Assembly: GCF_002105155.1 (NCBI RefSeq) | Contig: NW_019029011.1 | Coordinates: 1-64,000, forward strand | From: Lobosporangium transversale | Taxonomy: Eukaryota; Mortierellomycota; Mortierellomycetes; Mortierellales; Mortierellaceae | Reading direction: 5' to 3' | Length of the DNA stretch: 64,000 nt | In this document: positions 40,831-52,847 of the stretch, piece after piece | Numbering within the stretch: position 1 is the stretch's first letter | Layout of the letters: every line of letters starts with the position of its first letter | The notes under the pieces: generated by a model | The model's database searches: none | What the model was told of the DNA's origin: nothing | Seen by the model: the letters and a program-made list of their open reading frames with translations, nothing else | Program-made: the position numbers and the translations under genes

Positions 40831-40886
40831 TATAAAAAGGTACAACTCGTCCTTTTTTTTTTTTTTTTTTTTTTTTTGTCTCTGAC
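40831..40886 (+). promoter_or_regulatory. Core promoter of OPT copy E: TATA, T-tract, TTGTCTCTGAC
   Basis: TATAAAAAG at 40831-40839, 25 T at 40853-40877, and TTGTCTCTGAC at 40876-40886. The ATG is at 41000 in AAAATGG. Confidence 0.55.
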
Positions 40887-40999
40887 TGCAGATCGCAACC
40901 GACCTCCTTCATCTTCGCCCTCCTAGACCCGAACGACGTCTTTCTCGTCCTCATCACTTTCCTCCTCTCCATCCTCCTTCTCCTTCTCATTCAACCAAA

Positions 41000-43296
41000 A
41001 TGGCTGAACAGAAGCACGAATACGCTACTGAGAAGGACTTCATTGATGAGAAGCTCGATCTCGAGCGCTCATCTGTCATTCTCGAAGAAGAAGAAAACTC
41101 ACCTATCCCTGAAGTCGCTGCCATTGTCTCAAACAAAGATGACCCTTCTCTCCCTGTTATGACCTTCCGTTACTATGTGATGGCCATCATCTTTTCACTT
41201 ATCCTTTCATTTTTCAACCAGTTCTTGTAAGTTTTCTCAAAAGCCTCTCATTAATATCAAATAGCAGCTTTTTTTTTCTTCAATTCCATCGCTCACCAGA
41301 GTATATTCCTCATATTTTCTTTAAAAAAAAAAACCATAGCTGGTTCCGCACTCATCCTATGACAATCTCGACATTGGTCATCCAATTGTTGTCTTACCCC
41401 TTTGGTCGATTTCTCGCCCGTGTTTTGCCCGCTGGTCCTCTTAACCCTGGCCCCTTCTCCATCAAAGAACACGTCTTGGTCGCCTTGACCGCCAACTGTG
41501 CTGGTGGTACTGCCTATGCAGTCGATATCACAGTCATCCAAAAAGTCTTCTATGGTGAGGACTTTGGTTTCCTTGCCAACTTCCTCCTTATTCTTTGCAC
41601 ACAGATGTTGGGTTATGGTATGGCTGGCGTTCTCCGTCGTTACCTTGTCTACCCTGCTGCTATGATCTGGCCCGCCAATTTGGTCCAGGTTGCATTGTTT
41701 AATACTTTGCACAAGGATGAGGAGCTTGCTCCTGGTCAGTGGTCTCGCTTCAAGTTCTTCTTGGTTGCCACTTCAGGCATGTTCTTGTACGCTTGGATCC
41801 CAGGTTTCATCTTCCCTGTCCTCAGCTCCATTGCCTGGATCTGCTGGATCAAGCCTGATAACTTGGTCCTTTCTCAGCTCACCGGTGCTGGTGGCCTCGG
41901 ATTCGGAGCTATTTCACTTGACTGGAACAACATTGTTTCCTTCTTGGGTTCACCCCTCATTATTCCCTGGTGGGCTCAGGTTAATATCGGTCTTGGTTTT
42001 GTCCTCATTGCTTGGGTCATGGTCCCTATTGCGTACTACACCAACCTCTGGGATGCCAAGAAGTTCCCTATTCTAACTCCATCCCTCTTCACAACTGAGG
42101 GCCATCATTACGATACTAAACAGATTTTGACCAACAATGTCTTGGATGAGAAAAAGTACCAGGAATATGGCTCTCTTCGTATCTCGACCTTCTTTGCCTT
42201 GACCTATGGTATTGGTTTCGCTGGTCTTTCCTCCATGATGACTCACACCTGGCTGTATCACCGCCACAAGTTGGTTGCCCAATGGAAGCAGTCTCGCGAG
42301 CATTCTGAAGATATCCACCACAGGTTGATGCAAGCCTACCCTGAGGTTCCTGACTGGTGGTACGCTGCTCTCTTTGTTATCATGACTGTCATCGCTGTGG
42401 TCACCTGCGAAGTCTGGGACTACAAACTTCCATGGTGGGGTGTCCTCTTGGCGATTGCTATTGCTGCTATTTTCGCCCTTCCCGTCGGTCTGATCCAAGC
42501 CATTACGAACCAGCAGCCTGGTCTCAACATTATCACTGAGTACGTTATTGGTTACATGCTCCCCGGTCGTGCCATTGCCAATGTTACCTTTAAGACCCTT
42601 GGTTATATCTCCATGGCCCAGGCTATGACTTTTACATCCGATCTCAAGCTGGGTCACTACATGAAGGTCCCACCACGCGCCATGTTCTGGGCTCAGCTTC
42701 TTGGCACCGTCATTGCTGGCTTGGTCAACTTGTTGACTGCCAACTGGTTGTTGAGCAGCCAGCCCAACATCTGTACTAAGGAGTCTAAGGACTTCCAATG
42801 TCCCTCTGCCAATACTTTCTACTCTGCATCAGTCATCTGGGGTGTCATTGCTCCTGATCGTATGTTCGGACCTACTTCGATTTACAATGCCATCAACTAC
42901 TTCTTCATTTTGGGATTCTTGTTGCCTATTCCATTCTATTACCTCAAGAAAGTCTTCCCCAACACCTTCTTGGATTATGTCCATATCCCAGTCTTGTTGG
43001 CTGCCACAGGAATGATGCCTCCCGCCCAAGCTTACCACTATACCAATTGGTTGGCTCTCGGATTCGCTTTCCAATTCTTTGCTCGTCGTTATCACCCCGA
43101 CTGGCATTTGCGATTCACCTATATTTTGTCCGCAGCCTTTGATTCAGGCACGGCCTTCATGGTCTTGCTGTCCTTCTTCCTCTTCACCATTCGCGAGGTT
43201 GAGTTTCCTGCATGGTGGGGTACTCGCTATGACTTGTGCCCTCTTGAGGGCGAGCCTTATTACCCTGTGCCCCCTGCCCCTACTCCTGCGGCTTAA
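41000..43296 (+). CDS. Oligopeptide transporter, OPT family (copy E)
   Basis: Two exons, 41000-41226 and 41340-43296, give 727 residues with the common TT|GTAAGT splice point. The acidic NSPIPEVAAIVSNKDDP N-terminus, NPGPFSIKEH and MKVPPRAMF are present, and the C-terminus ends PPAPTPAA as in copy A. The loop between KVPPR and the following membrane segment (SSQPNICTKESKDFQC) is one of the most variable parts between copies and might face the outside. Copy E is A-like over 42580-42755 (identical) and B-like over 42817-43008 (identical), with only about 60 bases of its own sequence between. The predicted role is proton-coupled small-peptide or glutathione uptake. It converges on the F-box gene downstream. 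Confidence 0.93.
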
Positions 43297-43565
43297 AAAA
43301 AAGCAAGGAAAAAAAATTACTTGTAATCATCTATATCATCCATCTCTTGTTTATTTATCCTATTTAACTACTTCTACTTCTTTTTTTTTTTTTGCTTTAT
43401 ACCGAATCCCATAAGCAAAAGTATATTATCCAATGTAGAAGGTTGATTGAGAAAGTGAATAAAAGAACTAAGTGTTAAAAAGCTTTTGTCATGATCTTTA
43501 TGGTTTAGCATTATTTTTTACTTTTTATAATTCTTCCAATACTAGCAAGGGATCCTTAATGGGAA

Positions 43566-45599
43566 TCACCTTTCTGGCTCTCCATCTGGGTTCTCTTCTT
43601 CATCTTCACCATCCAATCGAAACGAAATCTCAAGACCTGAATGTAACGTAGCCTTGATAATGCCAGGCATATTAGATTCTTCCTGCCGTTGTTGTTTTTC
43701 ATCTTGGCTATGGCTCTTCAGCCCATTAGGACTATTACTTGTGTCTTCCTGCCATCTTTGTTGCTCGGATGTTGATAGTGAGGTGAATGCATTATTAGCA
43801 GAAGTTCCGAATAATGATTGTGATGGCAGCGGTTGTGATGATGATGATGGTGATGGCGACCTTGATCGTCTTCGCTTCGATAAAGGTAGCTTCGTATCAA
43901 TATTATCGTCACTAATGTTGGGTTCAGATATACCTGAGGAGCCTTGAACCGTGGAAATTATAACTGTCTCTGTTCCTGTCCCTGTTTCTGTTCCTGTTCC
44001 TGTTCCTGTTGTTGTTGGTATCGACCCTGATGATGATGTTACTGCCGATGATGATGAATCTACTGCCAATGAAGTAGAAGATAATGATGGTGATGAAGAA
44101 GAAGGAGAAGAAGAGGAAGAAACCATTGCGGATGCTCTAGCCGTCGAAGCTCCAGCCTTCGTCAATAATAGTGGTTCTCCTGGTTGAGCTTGTATGCCTG
44201 TGAAGAGTGTTTGTAGCGCACGTGATCCTAATGCTTTCTTGATGGCTATGGTTTCTGTCTCTGATAAAGGTGGGATCACATCAGTACTCCGAAACTTGAA
44301 TTCTTTCAATCTGGGAAACAAGTTTCCGATCTGGATGATCTCTTTCCAGGGCAATGGATGTTTCAGCTTTTCAATATTTAAAGTTTTCAGCTGTCTCAGT
44401 TGTGATAGAAAAGGGCGACCAACCTCCAATAGTCGTAAAGCGAATGAGTGTCCTGATAGTCTGAGGTGTTCTAATCGATTTAACCGAGCGAGTTGCTGAT
44501 ACATGTTTGGTAGGAGTGCTGAGGCCATAGAGGCCTCAACAGAGTAAAATGCATGGATGCCTGAAATATCGAGATATTGTAATTTGTCACAGACCCAGGG
44601 TTCTGGCGCCGCAAAAATAGAAAGTAGGATTCTATCACACCAAGAGATATCCAAATGTCGAAGATATCGACAAGATTGAACAATAGCGGTGACGCTGATA
44701 TGGGAGACGTTGGCACAGAATGGGAGCTTGAGTGTCTCCAGTTTGGGGCAATGAGCTGCTACGAGACTCAGATCCTCATCGTTGATTTCTGAGGGTCCTA
44801 GATTCAAGAAACGTAGATTGGGCAAGACTGGGAAGAGGGCTTGAAAACCTGAGGATTGAAGACAAAGACAGAAATGAAGATCTAGATGTTCGATCTGATG
44901 ACAATATTTTGCGATCCCTATCAAGGCCTTGGCAGTCAACATTTGATGTAAAGAAATAGAAAGTCTCAAGAGGTGTGGAAACTTTTCTGCGAATGCGACC
45001 AATTCATCATCATCAAAGCGAGGATGAGTACAGTCGATCTGATTGAGTGAAGGTTGAGTCTCTGCGATTGCCTCTAGAACATGACCCGAGAAGTTGTGAC
45101 CAGCGATCATACGTAGATCTGAGCATCCAGTCAAAAGATGGGCCATGTCAGTCGCATCCCAATCACGAATATCACTTTCAAATTCTTTGAGACGTGGAGC
45201 ATGAGATGCGATGGTGGAGACAATGTGGTTACTTTTGATTTCGTAGGGGACTTGTAGATGTAGGGATTCGAGGTTAGGAATCCGTTGGAGTAAATTGAGG
45301 AGCCGAAATTTGATTTGATCTTCATTGATCTCGGTCTTTATCCTTGCAGAAGTAGTGAGTTCGAGACTCATGGCATGGACAGCATCGCCTTGTCGGTCAA
45401 GCACGGGCCAGAGGGGCGTCAAGTCTGGGCTGTACCAATCCTTGACAATGAATTGACGCCAAAGAATTAAACGGGCGTGACGGTACCAAGACTGACAGAC
45501 AAGAGAAGCAGTTTTGACGGTAGGTCCATCCAGTTGATTCATAATCATGGAAAGAATTTCAGGAATGGCCAACACTTGATTTGATGGAGGATCACTCAT
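43566..45599 (-). CDS. F-box and leucine-rich-repeat protein
   Basis: A single exon of 677 residues. The F-box is at about residues 10-50 (LAIPEILSMIMNQLDG...TASLVCQSWYRHAR), followed by FBXL/AMN1-type leucine-rich repeats, best seen around LPNLRFLNLG, CPKLETLKLPFCANVS and CRYLRHLDISWCD (about 260-340). Residues of roughly 490-640 are Ser/Thr/Gly-rich and disordered, with a GT/ET dipeptide repeat from a microsatellite at about 43967-44015. A more ordered C-terminus (about 645-677) ends in an acidic tail. F-box/LRR proteins are substrate receptors of SCF ubiquitin ligases, with the F-box binding Skp1 and the repeats binding the target. The target is unknown. The gene converges with OPT copy E. 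Confidence 0.88.
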   Translation of the reverse strand: MSDPPSNQVLAIPEILSMIMNQLDGPTVKTASLVCQSWYRHARLILWRQFIVKDWYSPDLTPLWPVLDRQGDAVHAMSLELTTSARIKTEINEDQIKFRLLNLLQRIPNLESLHLQVPYEIKSNHIVSTIASHAPRLKEFESDIRDWDATDMAHLLTGCSDLRMIAGHNFSGHVLEAIAETQPSLNQIDCTHPRFDDDELVAFAEKFPHLLRLSISLHQMLTAKALIGIAKYCHQIEHLDLHFCLCLQSSGFQALFPVLPNLRFLNLGPSEINDEDLSLVAAHCPKLETLKLPFCANVSHISVTAIVQSCRYLRHLDISWCDRILLSIFAAPEPWVCDKLQYLDISGIHAFYSVEASMASALLPNMYQQLARLNRLEHLRLSGHSFALRLLEVGRPFLSQLRQLKTLNIEKLKHPLPWKEIIQIGNLFPRLKEFKFRSTDVIPPLSETETIAIKKALGSRALQTLFTGIQAQPGEPLLLTKAGASTARASAMVSSSSSPSSSSPSLSSTSLAVDSSSSAVTSSSGSIPTTTGTGTGTETGTGTETVIISTVQGSSGISEPNISDDNIDTKLPLSKRRRSRSPSPSSSSQPLPSQSLFGTSANNAFTSLSTSEQQRWQEDTSNSPNGLKSHSQDEKQQRQEESNMPGIIKATLHSGLEISFRLDGEDEEENPDGEPER

Positions 45600-47233
45600 C
45601 TTGAAATAAAACTGACTTTGAGGAGGAGCTTTAGAGTTTGTATTGGAGAGAATAAGAGAGAAGTTTTAATAAAAATGAGAAAGGTAAAAAAATAAATATA
45701 ATGAATTTAGACTGGCAAAAGTGAGAGGAGAAGAAAGAGAAAGTGTAATCAAATTTGAGAGAGAGGGAGGGAGAGAGAAAGAAACATGAGAAAAGGAAAG
45801 AAGGAGAAAGAGTAATTTGTCACGGATGCGTGTGTGAAAGAAAGAGGGGAGCGGGTGGAGAAATGAAAGGATATTTAATGTGTGGGGGGGAATTGCATTA
45901 CACAAAAAAAGGCCTTCATCTTAGAGGTCTCAACAAATGCTCAAGCTGCAGTTTGTATGGTATTGAGCAAGGAGGATAGCATATATAATATGTGGGGATG
46001 TAGCTTGTAATCATTGGTACTATATTTGTTATAAACTACGAGGCTACTGGTACCTAAATAATGACATGTGTCCCGGCTCATATTCCATTGTTGTTCTTGT
46101 TGTTGTTGTTGTTGCTGTTGTTGCCGGTGATGTCCCTACAATGACATGAGGATTAGCCCTGAATAACCTAGTTACATGTCCAGGATTATACAGAGTACGT
46201 CAAAGATCCACATGCACCACACACGCGACATTTTATTTTGTACTCGTCTTTGTTTTAATGTTGCATTAGTCGTTGTAGAGAAGGGTTACAGAGCTATCAA
46301 TATACAATACAGAAAACAAACACTAGTCCCAGAAGGGTGTGCAAATCCATCCTATACAATCCTAGGAACGATACTTTAGTCTGTTTGGCTAAAGCATGTG
46401 GAGTAGGGGAGAGAGGGCAGCTTTAAAGGTGTTTGCATATGCATTTCTTGGCAATATCGCTTCTAACCGATGTGGAACTTGATATCGCATCCCCACATGC
46501 AACGATCAAATATTCAAGTTCTTGTGGTGCAAAAGAGCGTAAAATGACCATGTGAATCACCATTATGCAGGAATTTTATCAATAGAAAAAGGGATGCACG
46601 TTGACTAGACCAGAATAATAACAAAAGGAGGGCTGTCTAAAAAAGAAATAGCAATTGGCATTAAAAATTGCTTCCAGCTAAGCTGTGTATTATCATAAGC
46701 AAATGCAACGCCACTCAGTTCATGTCCTCCCCTGTTGCTTTTGGATGCATTTTTGGACTTTGGGCGGGAAAAACAAATGTCCAAATGACCAAATGAAATA
46801 ATGAGTGACTGCCCTACTGCGAGTCATGTATAGACTTTAAATTCACATATTATATACGACCATCTATACAATTGTGTGCAAAGTGCATTGTCCAATTCCA
46901 CTCCCTTCTTTGCTCCTTCCCTTCCATCTCTCACTCTAACTCGCTCTCTTCCTGTCTCATTTCACGCTCTCTTTCTCACTCTCTTGCTCCTTCTCATCCT
47001 TTCTTACCACCTTCTTCCATCTTTCTTCCCCTCGTCTCTCTCCCTCTTGTCCTGTCTCTTATTCCTTTCTTTTTACCACACCACTTTTTTTTTTTTTTTT
47101 TTTTTTGTACACTTGTCCTTCAGTCTTTTAGTTTTGCCAATAAAGAGAGATAAGAAAAAAAAAAAAAAAATAATAATAATAATAGAGAAGAACCCAACAG
47201 CAACGACAACAATAACAGCCGAAACGTGGGACA
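45600..47233. other. Divergent intergenic region, no gene seen
   Basis: Upstream DNA of the F-box/LRR gene (-) and of the unknown 1,291-aa protein gene (+). It holds a GA-rich stretch near 45721-45860, (GTT)n near 46089-46120, and a TC-rich stretch with T run near 46905-47106. No convincing frame. Confidence 0.5.
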
Positions 47234-49844
47234 ATGAGCTCGTCCTACGAGAATAACCCATCATCCTCTCATTCGCAACAAACTTCCAGTCAGAACCAAC
47301 ACAAATCACCTCATCCTACCCTTGCTGTCCATTCAGAGGACTTGCATGTCTCTGGACGACATCGAGTCCGAGCAGAACTATCATCCCCTCGTCACCAGCA
47401 CACTCCAACTGGCTGGTTAGGTCCTTACAATGACCAGTCACCACTTATACCCAGCGCTTCTATTAGGTCCCCCCGTGTTCCACGCCTTCCAGGATCACAT
47501 CCATCCCATTCATCATTAGATCGTGAAGCAGGAGAGCATGGATATGATGTGAATTCATCTGATATACATAGGGCTTCAAGCAGCGTTAGCAATACTAATA
47601 CAATGGCAACATCATCGCCATCATTGGCTACTGCTGCCGCTACAGGGATCTTTGAAGGAAGAAGAAGAGAAGTAGGGGCAGGTGAAGGGCTTGAAAGGAG
47701 AGAGTTTGATCCTAAGCATCACAATGATGCAAGATTTCCAGGATCATCGATAGAGCCTTCTAGCAGTATACAGAGTTTAGTAGAGTCAATTGATGATGAT
47801 CACGTCTACAAGTTGACAGAGATGACTAAAAAGAGAGTCGAGCATAACAATCCAGCACAGAAGCGGCAGCGTGTTGTGTCCTTACCAATCACCTATACTG
47901 CCTTAGGTAAAAAAAAAGACATTATTTTTATAAAAAAAAAAGGAGGAAACATTGTATTGGACAAAAAGAATAATATTATGGCTCACCAACTGCATGGCGG
48001 GGAAGATGATACTCTCATGTGCTCATGAAAGTAATGTATAAATGGGATAGTTATAATAGTGTTCAATCGGTTACTCACATTAAATTATGAGTGTGTATAT
48101 TTTGTTTTTATACAATTTTACAATAGCAACTAATTTTCAACCGTCAGAGAAAACGCTTCAGCTCTCCAGTTCATGCAAGTCGTATTTAGAATCCAGATAT
48201 ACACAGTTATATCAATCAATCAATGTAGGACAGCCCATCAATCGCTTGCGAAAGCTGCACGAGATTCTTCCACAGATCAATCCAGCTTCAATACCAAAAT
48301 CCGCACATGATACCAAGCTTTCACGTCGATTAACTAAAATAGACAAGTATCGATTTGTGGATAAAGTGCAGGAATCGAGTTGTATCTGGGATGTAGATCG
48401 TATGGAGGAAAAATTCAAGGCTACAGCTTCAACCGTTTCCACAAAGCAGACAAGTGAACCCAACTCTCGACAAGCATCACAACAGGATCTCCTTCAAACG
48501 GAACACGCACTTTCAATTGAGGCCAAGCATCAAACTCTGTCGTCAACTTCTACAGATAGCTTTGGAACTATCGACAAAGCATCATCAACAGACCCTCAGG
48601 GACGGGCAAAAGTTATCACCAATCGTCCTTATCATGACTCGCCTTTATCGACGGTGGTAATCGATGCACAGCCTGTATCGATAGGGTTGTCTCCATCTAG
48701 TACATCCTCATCAATTAACAATACAAACCATACTGTCGATTCTACCACTAATTCATCCTCGTCTTTGGATCCTCTTCCTCATCCTACGTCACGGCGGGAA
48801 GGCTCAGGAGAAAGTAAACTTCGGAATGTAGAGCCTACAGCATCGACCCTTAAACACTTTGAAGGCGATCAACAACAACATATTATACAGGGTAGATCTC
48901 ATTCAGAAGCTTCATCCTCAAAAAGAAACTCGTTCTTGGGAATATTTGGTGTGCGAGGAAAAAAGGTTGGTCAGGACATTGATCAGCTGGTACACCATGA
49001 ATCACCACAGCATCCAAGCTATGGTGGTAGTGGTCATCGACTGACCACCACAGAGGAGCGGCGATCTATGGAGAGCCAGGATAATCCATACATTTCTTCT
49101 GCTCATGGATCTAATTCGACACAGCGAGGCCATGCAAGCTCAGACGCCATAGTTTCGCCCAACATTAGTAGTAATCATGCGGTGACCCTAGATTCACATG
49201 CAAAGCGTGGGGCGTCATTGGAGGAAGCTTTACCAACTATTGAAACCATTAGCGCGAGGAATAGTATCTTTATGGACGATGATAATGGCGGACATTATAC
49301 GCCTCCATCGCAGTGGCCACAAGGTGAACGTATAGATGAGAGCCAGGATGAGAGCGACAATGTAGCTACAGCAAACAACAAGGTACCAAATAACTTTATT
49401 GGTATTTTCATCGGTTCATTTTCACATTTTCATGTTACAAACTAATGGTGGTGATATTTTTTATTTTTTATTTTTTATTTTTATTTTTATTTTTATTTTT
49501 ATATTCATTTCTAGCGGTCATCTTTACGTCGAATCAAGGATAAAATGTTATGGAAGCGTGGACACAAGACGCTTTCAGCGATTCAACAAGGTGAAATCGC
49601 TCAAATTACTTCACAAGGCTCCAACCAGCAACAACTGCAACAGCGGTTCTCTTCGTTCACAACAGATAGTTCCAAATCATTAGGGAAGAAATTTGATCCA
49701 ACATTAGCTCATTTGCATGAGAAAAGTATTATGCGTATACCAGCCAGCGAGCCATCTTCTGGAAGAAATTCAATTGAAGGATCTCGACCTAAAGTAAGTC
49801 TTTTTTTTTTTTTTTTTTTTTTTTTTTATACATAATTGTTGTTA

Positions 49845-49878
<34 letters not shown>

Positions 49879-51723
49879 ATCTAGCATATTGCTATTGCAA
49901 AAAAAATAAAATAAAAAATAGACAACCAATAGAGTTTTGAGTAGCAATTCTTCGCCTAACCTGGAAGCTGTCAAGGGCTTAGAGGGCGCAGGAACCAATT
50001 CACCTCGCGTTGGCCCCTCGACGGCACAACAGACCTCAGTTTATCGTACGGGCACCAGGACATCTATTATAAATCCTTCATGGAATGATAACAATAGTAG
50101 CAACAATAATAATAATAACAATATCAATAATGGTATCGACGGCAGTAATAATAATAACAGCAACAGCAACAGCAATAGCAACAGCATTAATGTCAGCACC
50201 AGTAATAGTAATAACAACAGTAACGCTTCTCCCACGGTTCATCCTATGGGGCACTTGGAGAGCAGGTCGCCGATGATAAACCCTTCAAAGACAACAAAGT
50301 CACCAATGATGGTACCTTCTTCATCATTTATAGAGGACATGGCTGCAAATGGAGCAGGAGTTGAAACGGCCAAACCAATAGTCTATATTTTGGATACAGA
50401 TCGTATTCCTAAGCGACTCCTTGAGAAGCTAAAGTTGCGACCGGAGCTTACTAATATGGATTGGTCCGCTGACACAGGTAAAAAAAAAAAAAATTTTTTA
50501 TTGTTTTACTACGATTTAGCTGGTATTAAACTTAATGCGTTTATTTTATTTCTCCCCCTCCTTGATCTTGCATATCATTGTACACCGAATGAAAATGGAT
50601 TCATTTTGTAGTGGATCTGAGTGCAATGTGGACATCCTCAGAACCACCTCCAACGTACGAAGAATATGTTGGGATACCTAAAGAGCTGAAATCATCACCA
50701 CAGTATCCTCATCACCTTGATGATATTGATGTGCTCGAGATTCATTTAATGCTGGGCGTTGAAGAGTCTGAAGACGTTGATTCGAAACAACGAGGTCGCA
50801 GATGGGACATGTTGGAATCACGTGTGGACAATGAACTGGACCAAGGCGAGAAATGGATCAAGGACATTGATAATTGGTCAAAGAAAAGAGCTAATGCGAT
50901 CCAAAGATATACACGAAGTGCTAATGAGGGGTCATGGCAGTTATATGAGGATTCTGTATTGGTACAGGAGCCCGAAGAAGAAGAAGAAGGAGGAGAAAAG
51001 GCAGAAGAAGAGGAAGGGGTAGAAAGTGGAATAGTCGCTGATGGGTCCGCGCTTGACAGGACAGTCAAGCGAATGGTTAGAGTAAGTGGCGCTGAAGGAA
51101 TAGAAGAAGAAGGAAATGGCACGAATACAGGGCTCCAGAGAGGCCCTACCGAGATATCGTCCATGATTCATAATGCAAGGAAACAACAACGCAACCTTTC
51201 TCTTTTAAGAGATATGGGGGGTTCGATGTCATCACTTAGCACGTCTGTACCTTATTCATTCAGGAACAGTATCACATCGACGCGAGAAGCTATGAATGAG
51301 ATGAGTGTATATTTGGTGGAGTGCCGTCAGAGGCTCAAGCAACTCCATGAAGCTACAGGGGACCAGCTGGTCAGGAAAGAGGCAGAGTTCAAGTTTGTGG
51401 TGGACAAATTTACAAAGGAGTGGAACGAGTCGTATTTTATGAACTTGAAGGATGTGGAAGAACAGATCCAGGTTATGAACCTGAAGAGGATTGAGAACCC
51501 ATGGATGGATATGTTGTTGATTATGTTGTCGTGGGTCATTCGAGGATTGTTTTATATTGTTGAAGGTGTCACGATCATTATCATTATTATGAGGCATACA
51601 TGGGATAAAGCCAAGAAGGGTTTCCAGGCCGTACGGGATACGAAGCAAGAGCGGGAACGCGTAAGGCTTCATGATCCAGTTGTGAATACAAGTACAAACA
51701 AGCAAGGGGAGCAGAGGAAATAG
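47234..51723 (+). CDS. Large Ser/Asn-rich protein of unknown function with C-terminal membrane segment
   Basis: Not recognised. Five exons, 47234-47906, 48127-49382, 49515-49793, 49922-50477 and 50612-51723, keep frame and give 1,291 residues. The N-terminal two thirds are low-complexity, rich in Ser, Thr, His and Asn, with poly-Asn and Asn-Ser repeats in exon 4 (from a tandem AAC/AAT/AGC tract, 50085-50225). Short ordered blocks interrupt this: LSRRLTKIDKYRFVDKVQES in exon 2, LRRIKDKMLWKRGHKTL in exon 3, and YILDTDRIPKRLLEKLKL in exon 4. A PPTY (PPxY, WW-domain ligand) motif stands at 934-937, then a Glu-rich tract, a probable helical or coiled region, and a hydrophobic segment at about 1219-1248 followed by a basic tail. 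This layout suggests a cytosolic scaffold held to a membrane near its C-terminus. Exon 4's acceptor (ATAG|ACAACC) is the least certain junction. Confidence 0.7.
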
Positions 51724-52671
51724 TGTTGCCAACATCGACACTAGGCAGTCATCAGTCAAACCAAGTATATTGTAGATTGTGAGAACATGAGAGAGTGAGG
51801 GGTTTTTTGTCGCCATTGTACTTTTTTTTTTTTTTTTTTTTTTGTTCATTTATTCATTCACTCATTCATTCTATAGTTTGCTAATATAATGATATCGATA
51901 TCTTTTTTCCTTGCTCGATTAAGAAGAGGAAAGATTGTAGACCAGTGAATGTTTTTGTATGTATCAATGTGTTACGAATGTACTTTGTTTTTTGTACCCA
52001 TGAAGAGATGTTGAGATTAATGTAACGCCTTGTTGTTTGTAATGGCTTTAGTTTGCAAGTAGATGGTACCAATGGTGTGTAAAGTTTGCGAAAGAAAAGA
52101 GATTAAATTATAAAGAGCGGTGCGGGATGTTTAATAATCAAATTCTAGTCCGATGATGGAGAGAAAGATAGAGTAATGCAATGCATGATTGATAAACACA
52201 CGCATACACACAAACACACCAACTAAAGGGCATCTTGCAGGAAGAAAGAGAGAAAGAGAGATGGACAAAAAAAAGAAAGAGATGCAAATTTTTTTTTTTG
52301 TCAATTAAACCATCCAAAAAAGGAAAGAATACTCCGACTGGCTCTGATGCAATACAGATTGGGCCTTTGATGTCACTGTGTGCATTGAAACAAAAAGAAA
52401 AAGGCGTAACAACTTTTTTTTTTTTTTTCATTCATTGTCTTCCTCGCCTTCCCATATCTTCCTCGCCTTCCCATATCTTCCTCCTCTTACATACACATAC
52501 TCAACCCTTCATCACTTGTCTTCCTTCTTTGTCAGTGTTGTGTCCCTTTTTTTTACTTCTCATTGCCATTCCTATTCCTCTTGATAATTTTTTTTTTTTT
52601 TTTTTTTTTTGCTTGATCAAACATAACCACACTCATCAATACATCAATACAGGGCAATTTCAATACTTATA
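51724..52671. other. Intergenic region with a 19-bp tandem repeat
   Basis: Between two + genes. It contains a T run (51822-51843), ATTCATTC repeats near 51847-51870, TTTTTTTTT blocks, and the 19-bp repeat listed separately. No gene was recognised. Confidence 0.5.
52439..52483 (+). repeat. 19-bp tandem repeat, two full units plus a partial one
   Basis: The unit CTTCCTCGCCTTCCCATAT is at 52439-52457 and again at 52458-52476, then a partial third. It lies in a pyrimidine-rich leader about 200 bases before the next start codon. Confidence 0.9.
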
Positions 52672-52812
52672 ATGGACTTGTCAGCAATGTTTGTAGCGGG
52701 AGATGAGTCGAAAGATGGACAAAAACCCATGGTGGAATTGCAATGGTACCATGTCGCCATTGCTTCAACTCTCATTCTCACCAATGGTAAAATAAATAAA
52801 TTCACTCTTATG

Positions 52813-52847
<35 letters not shown>

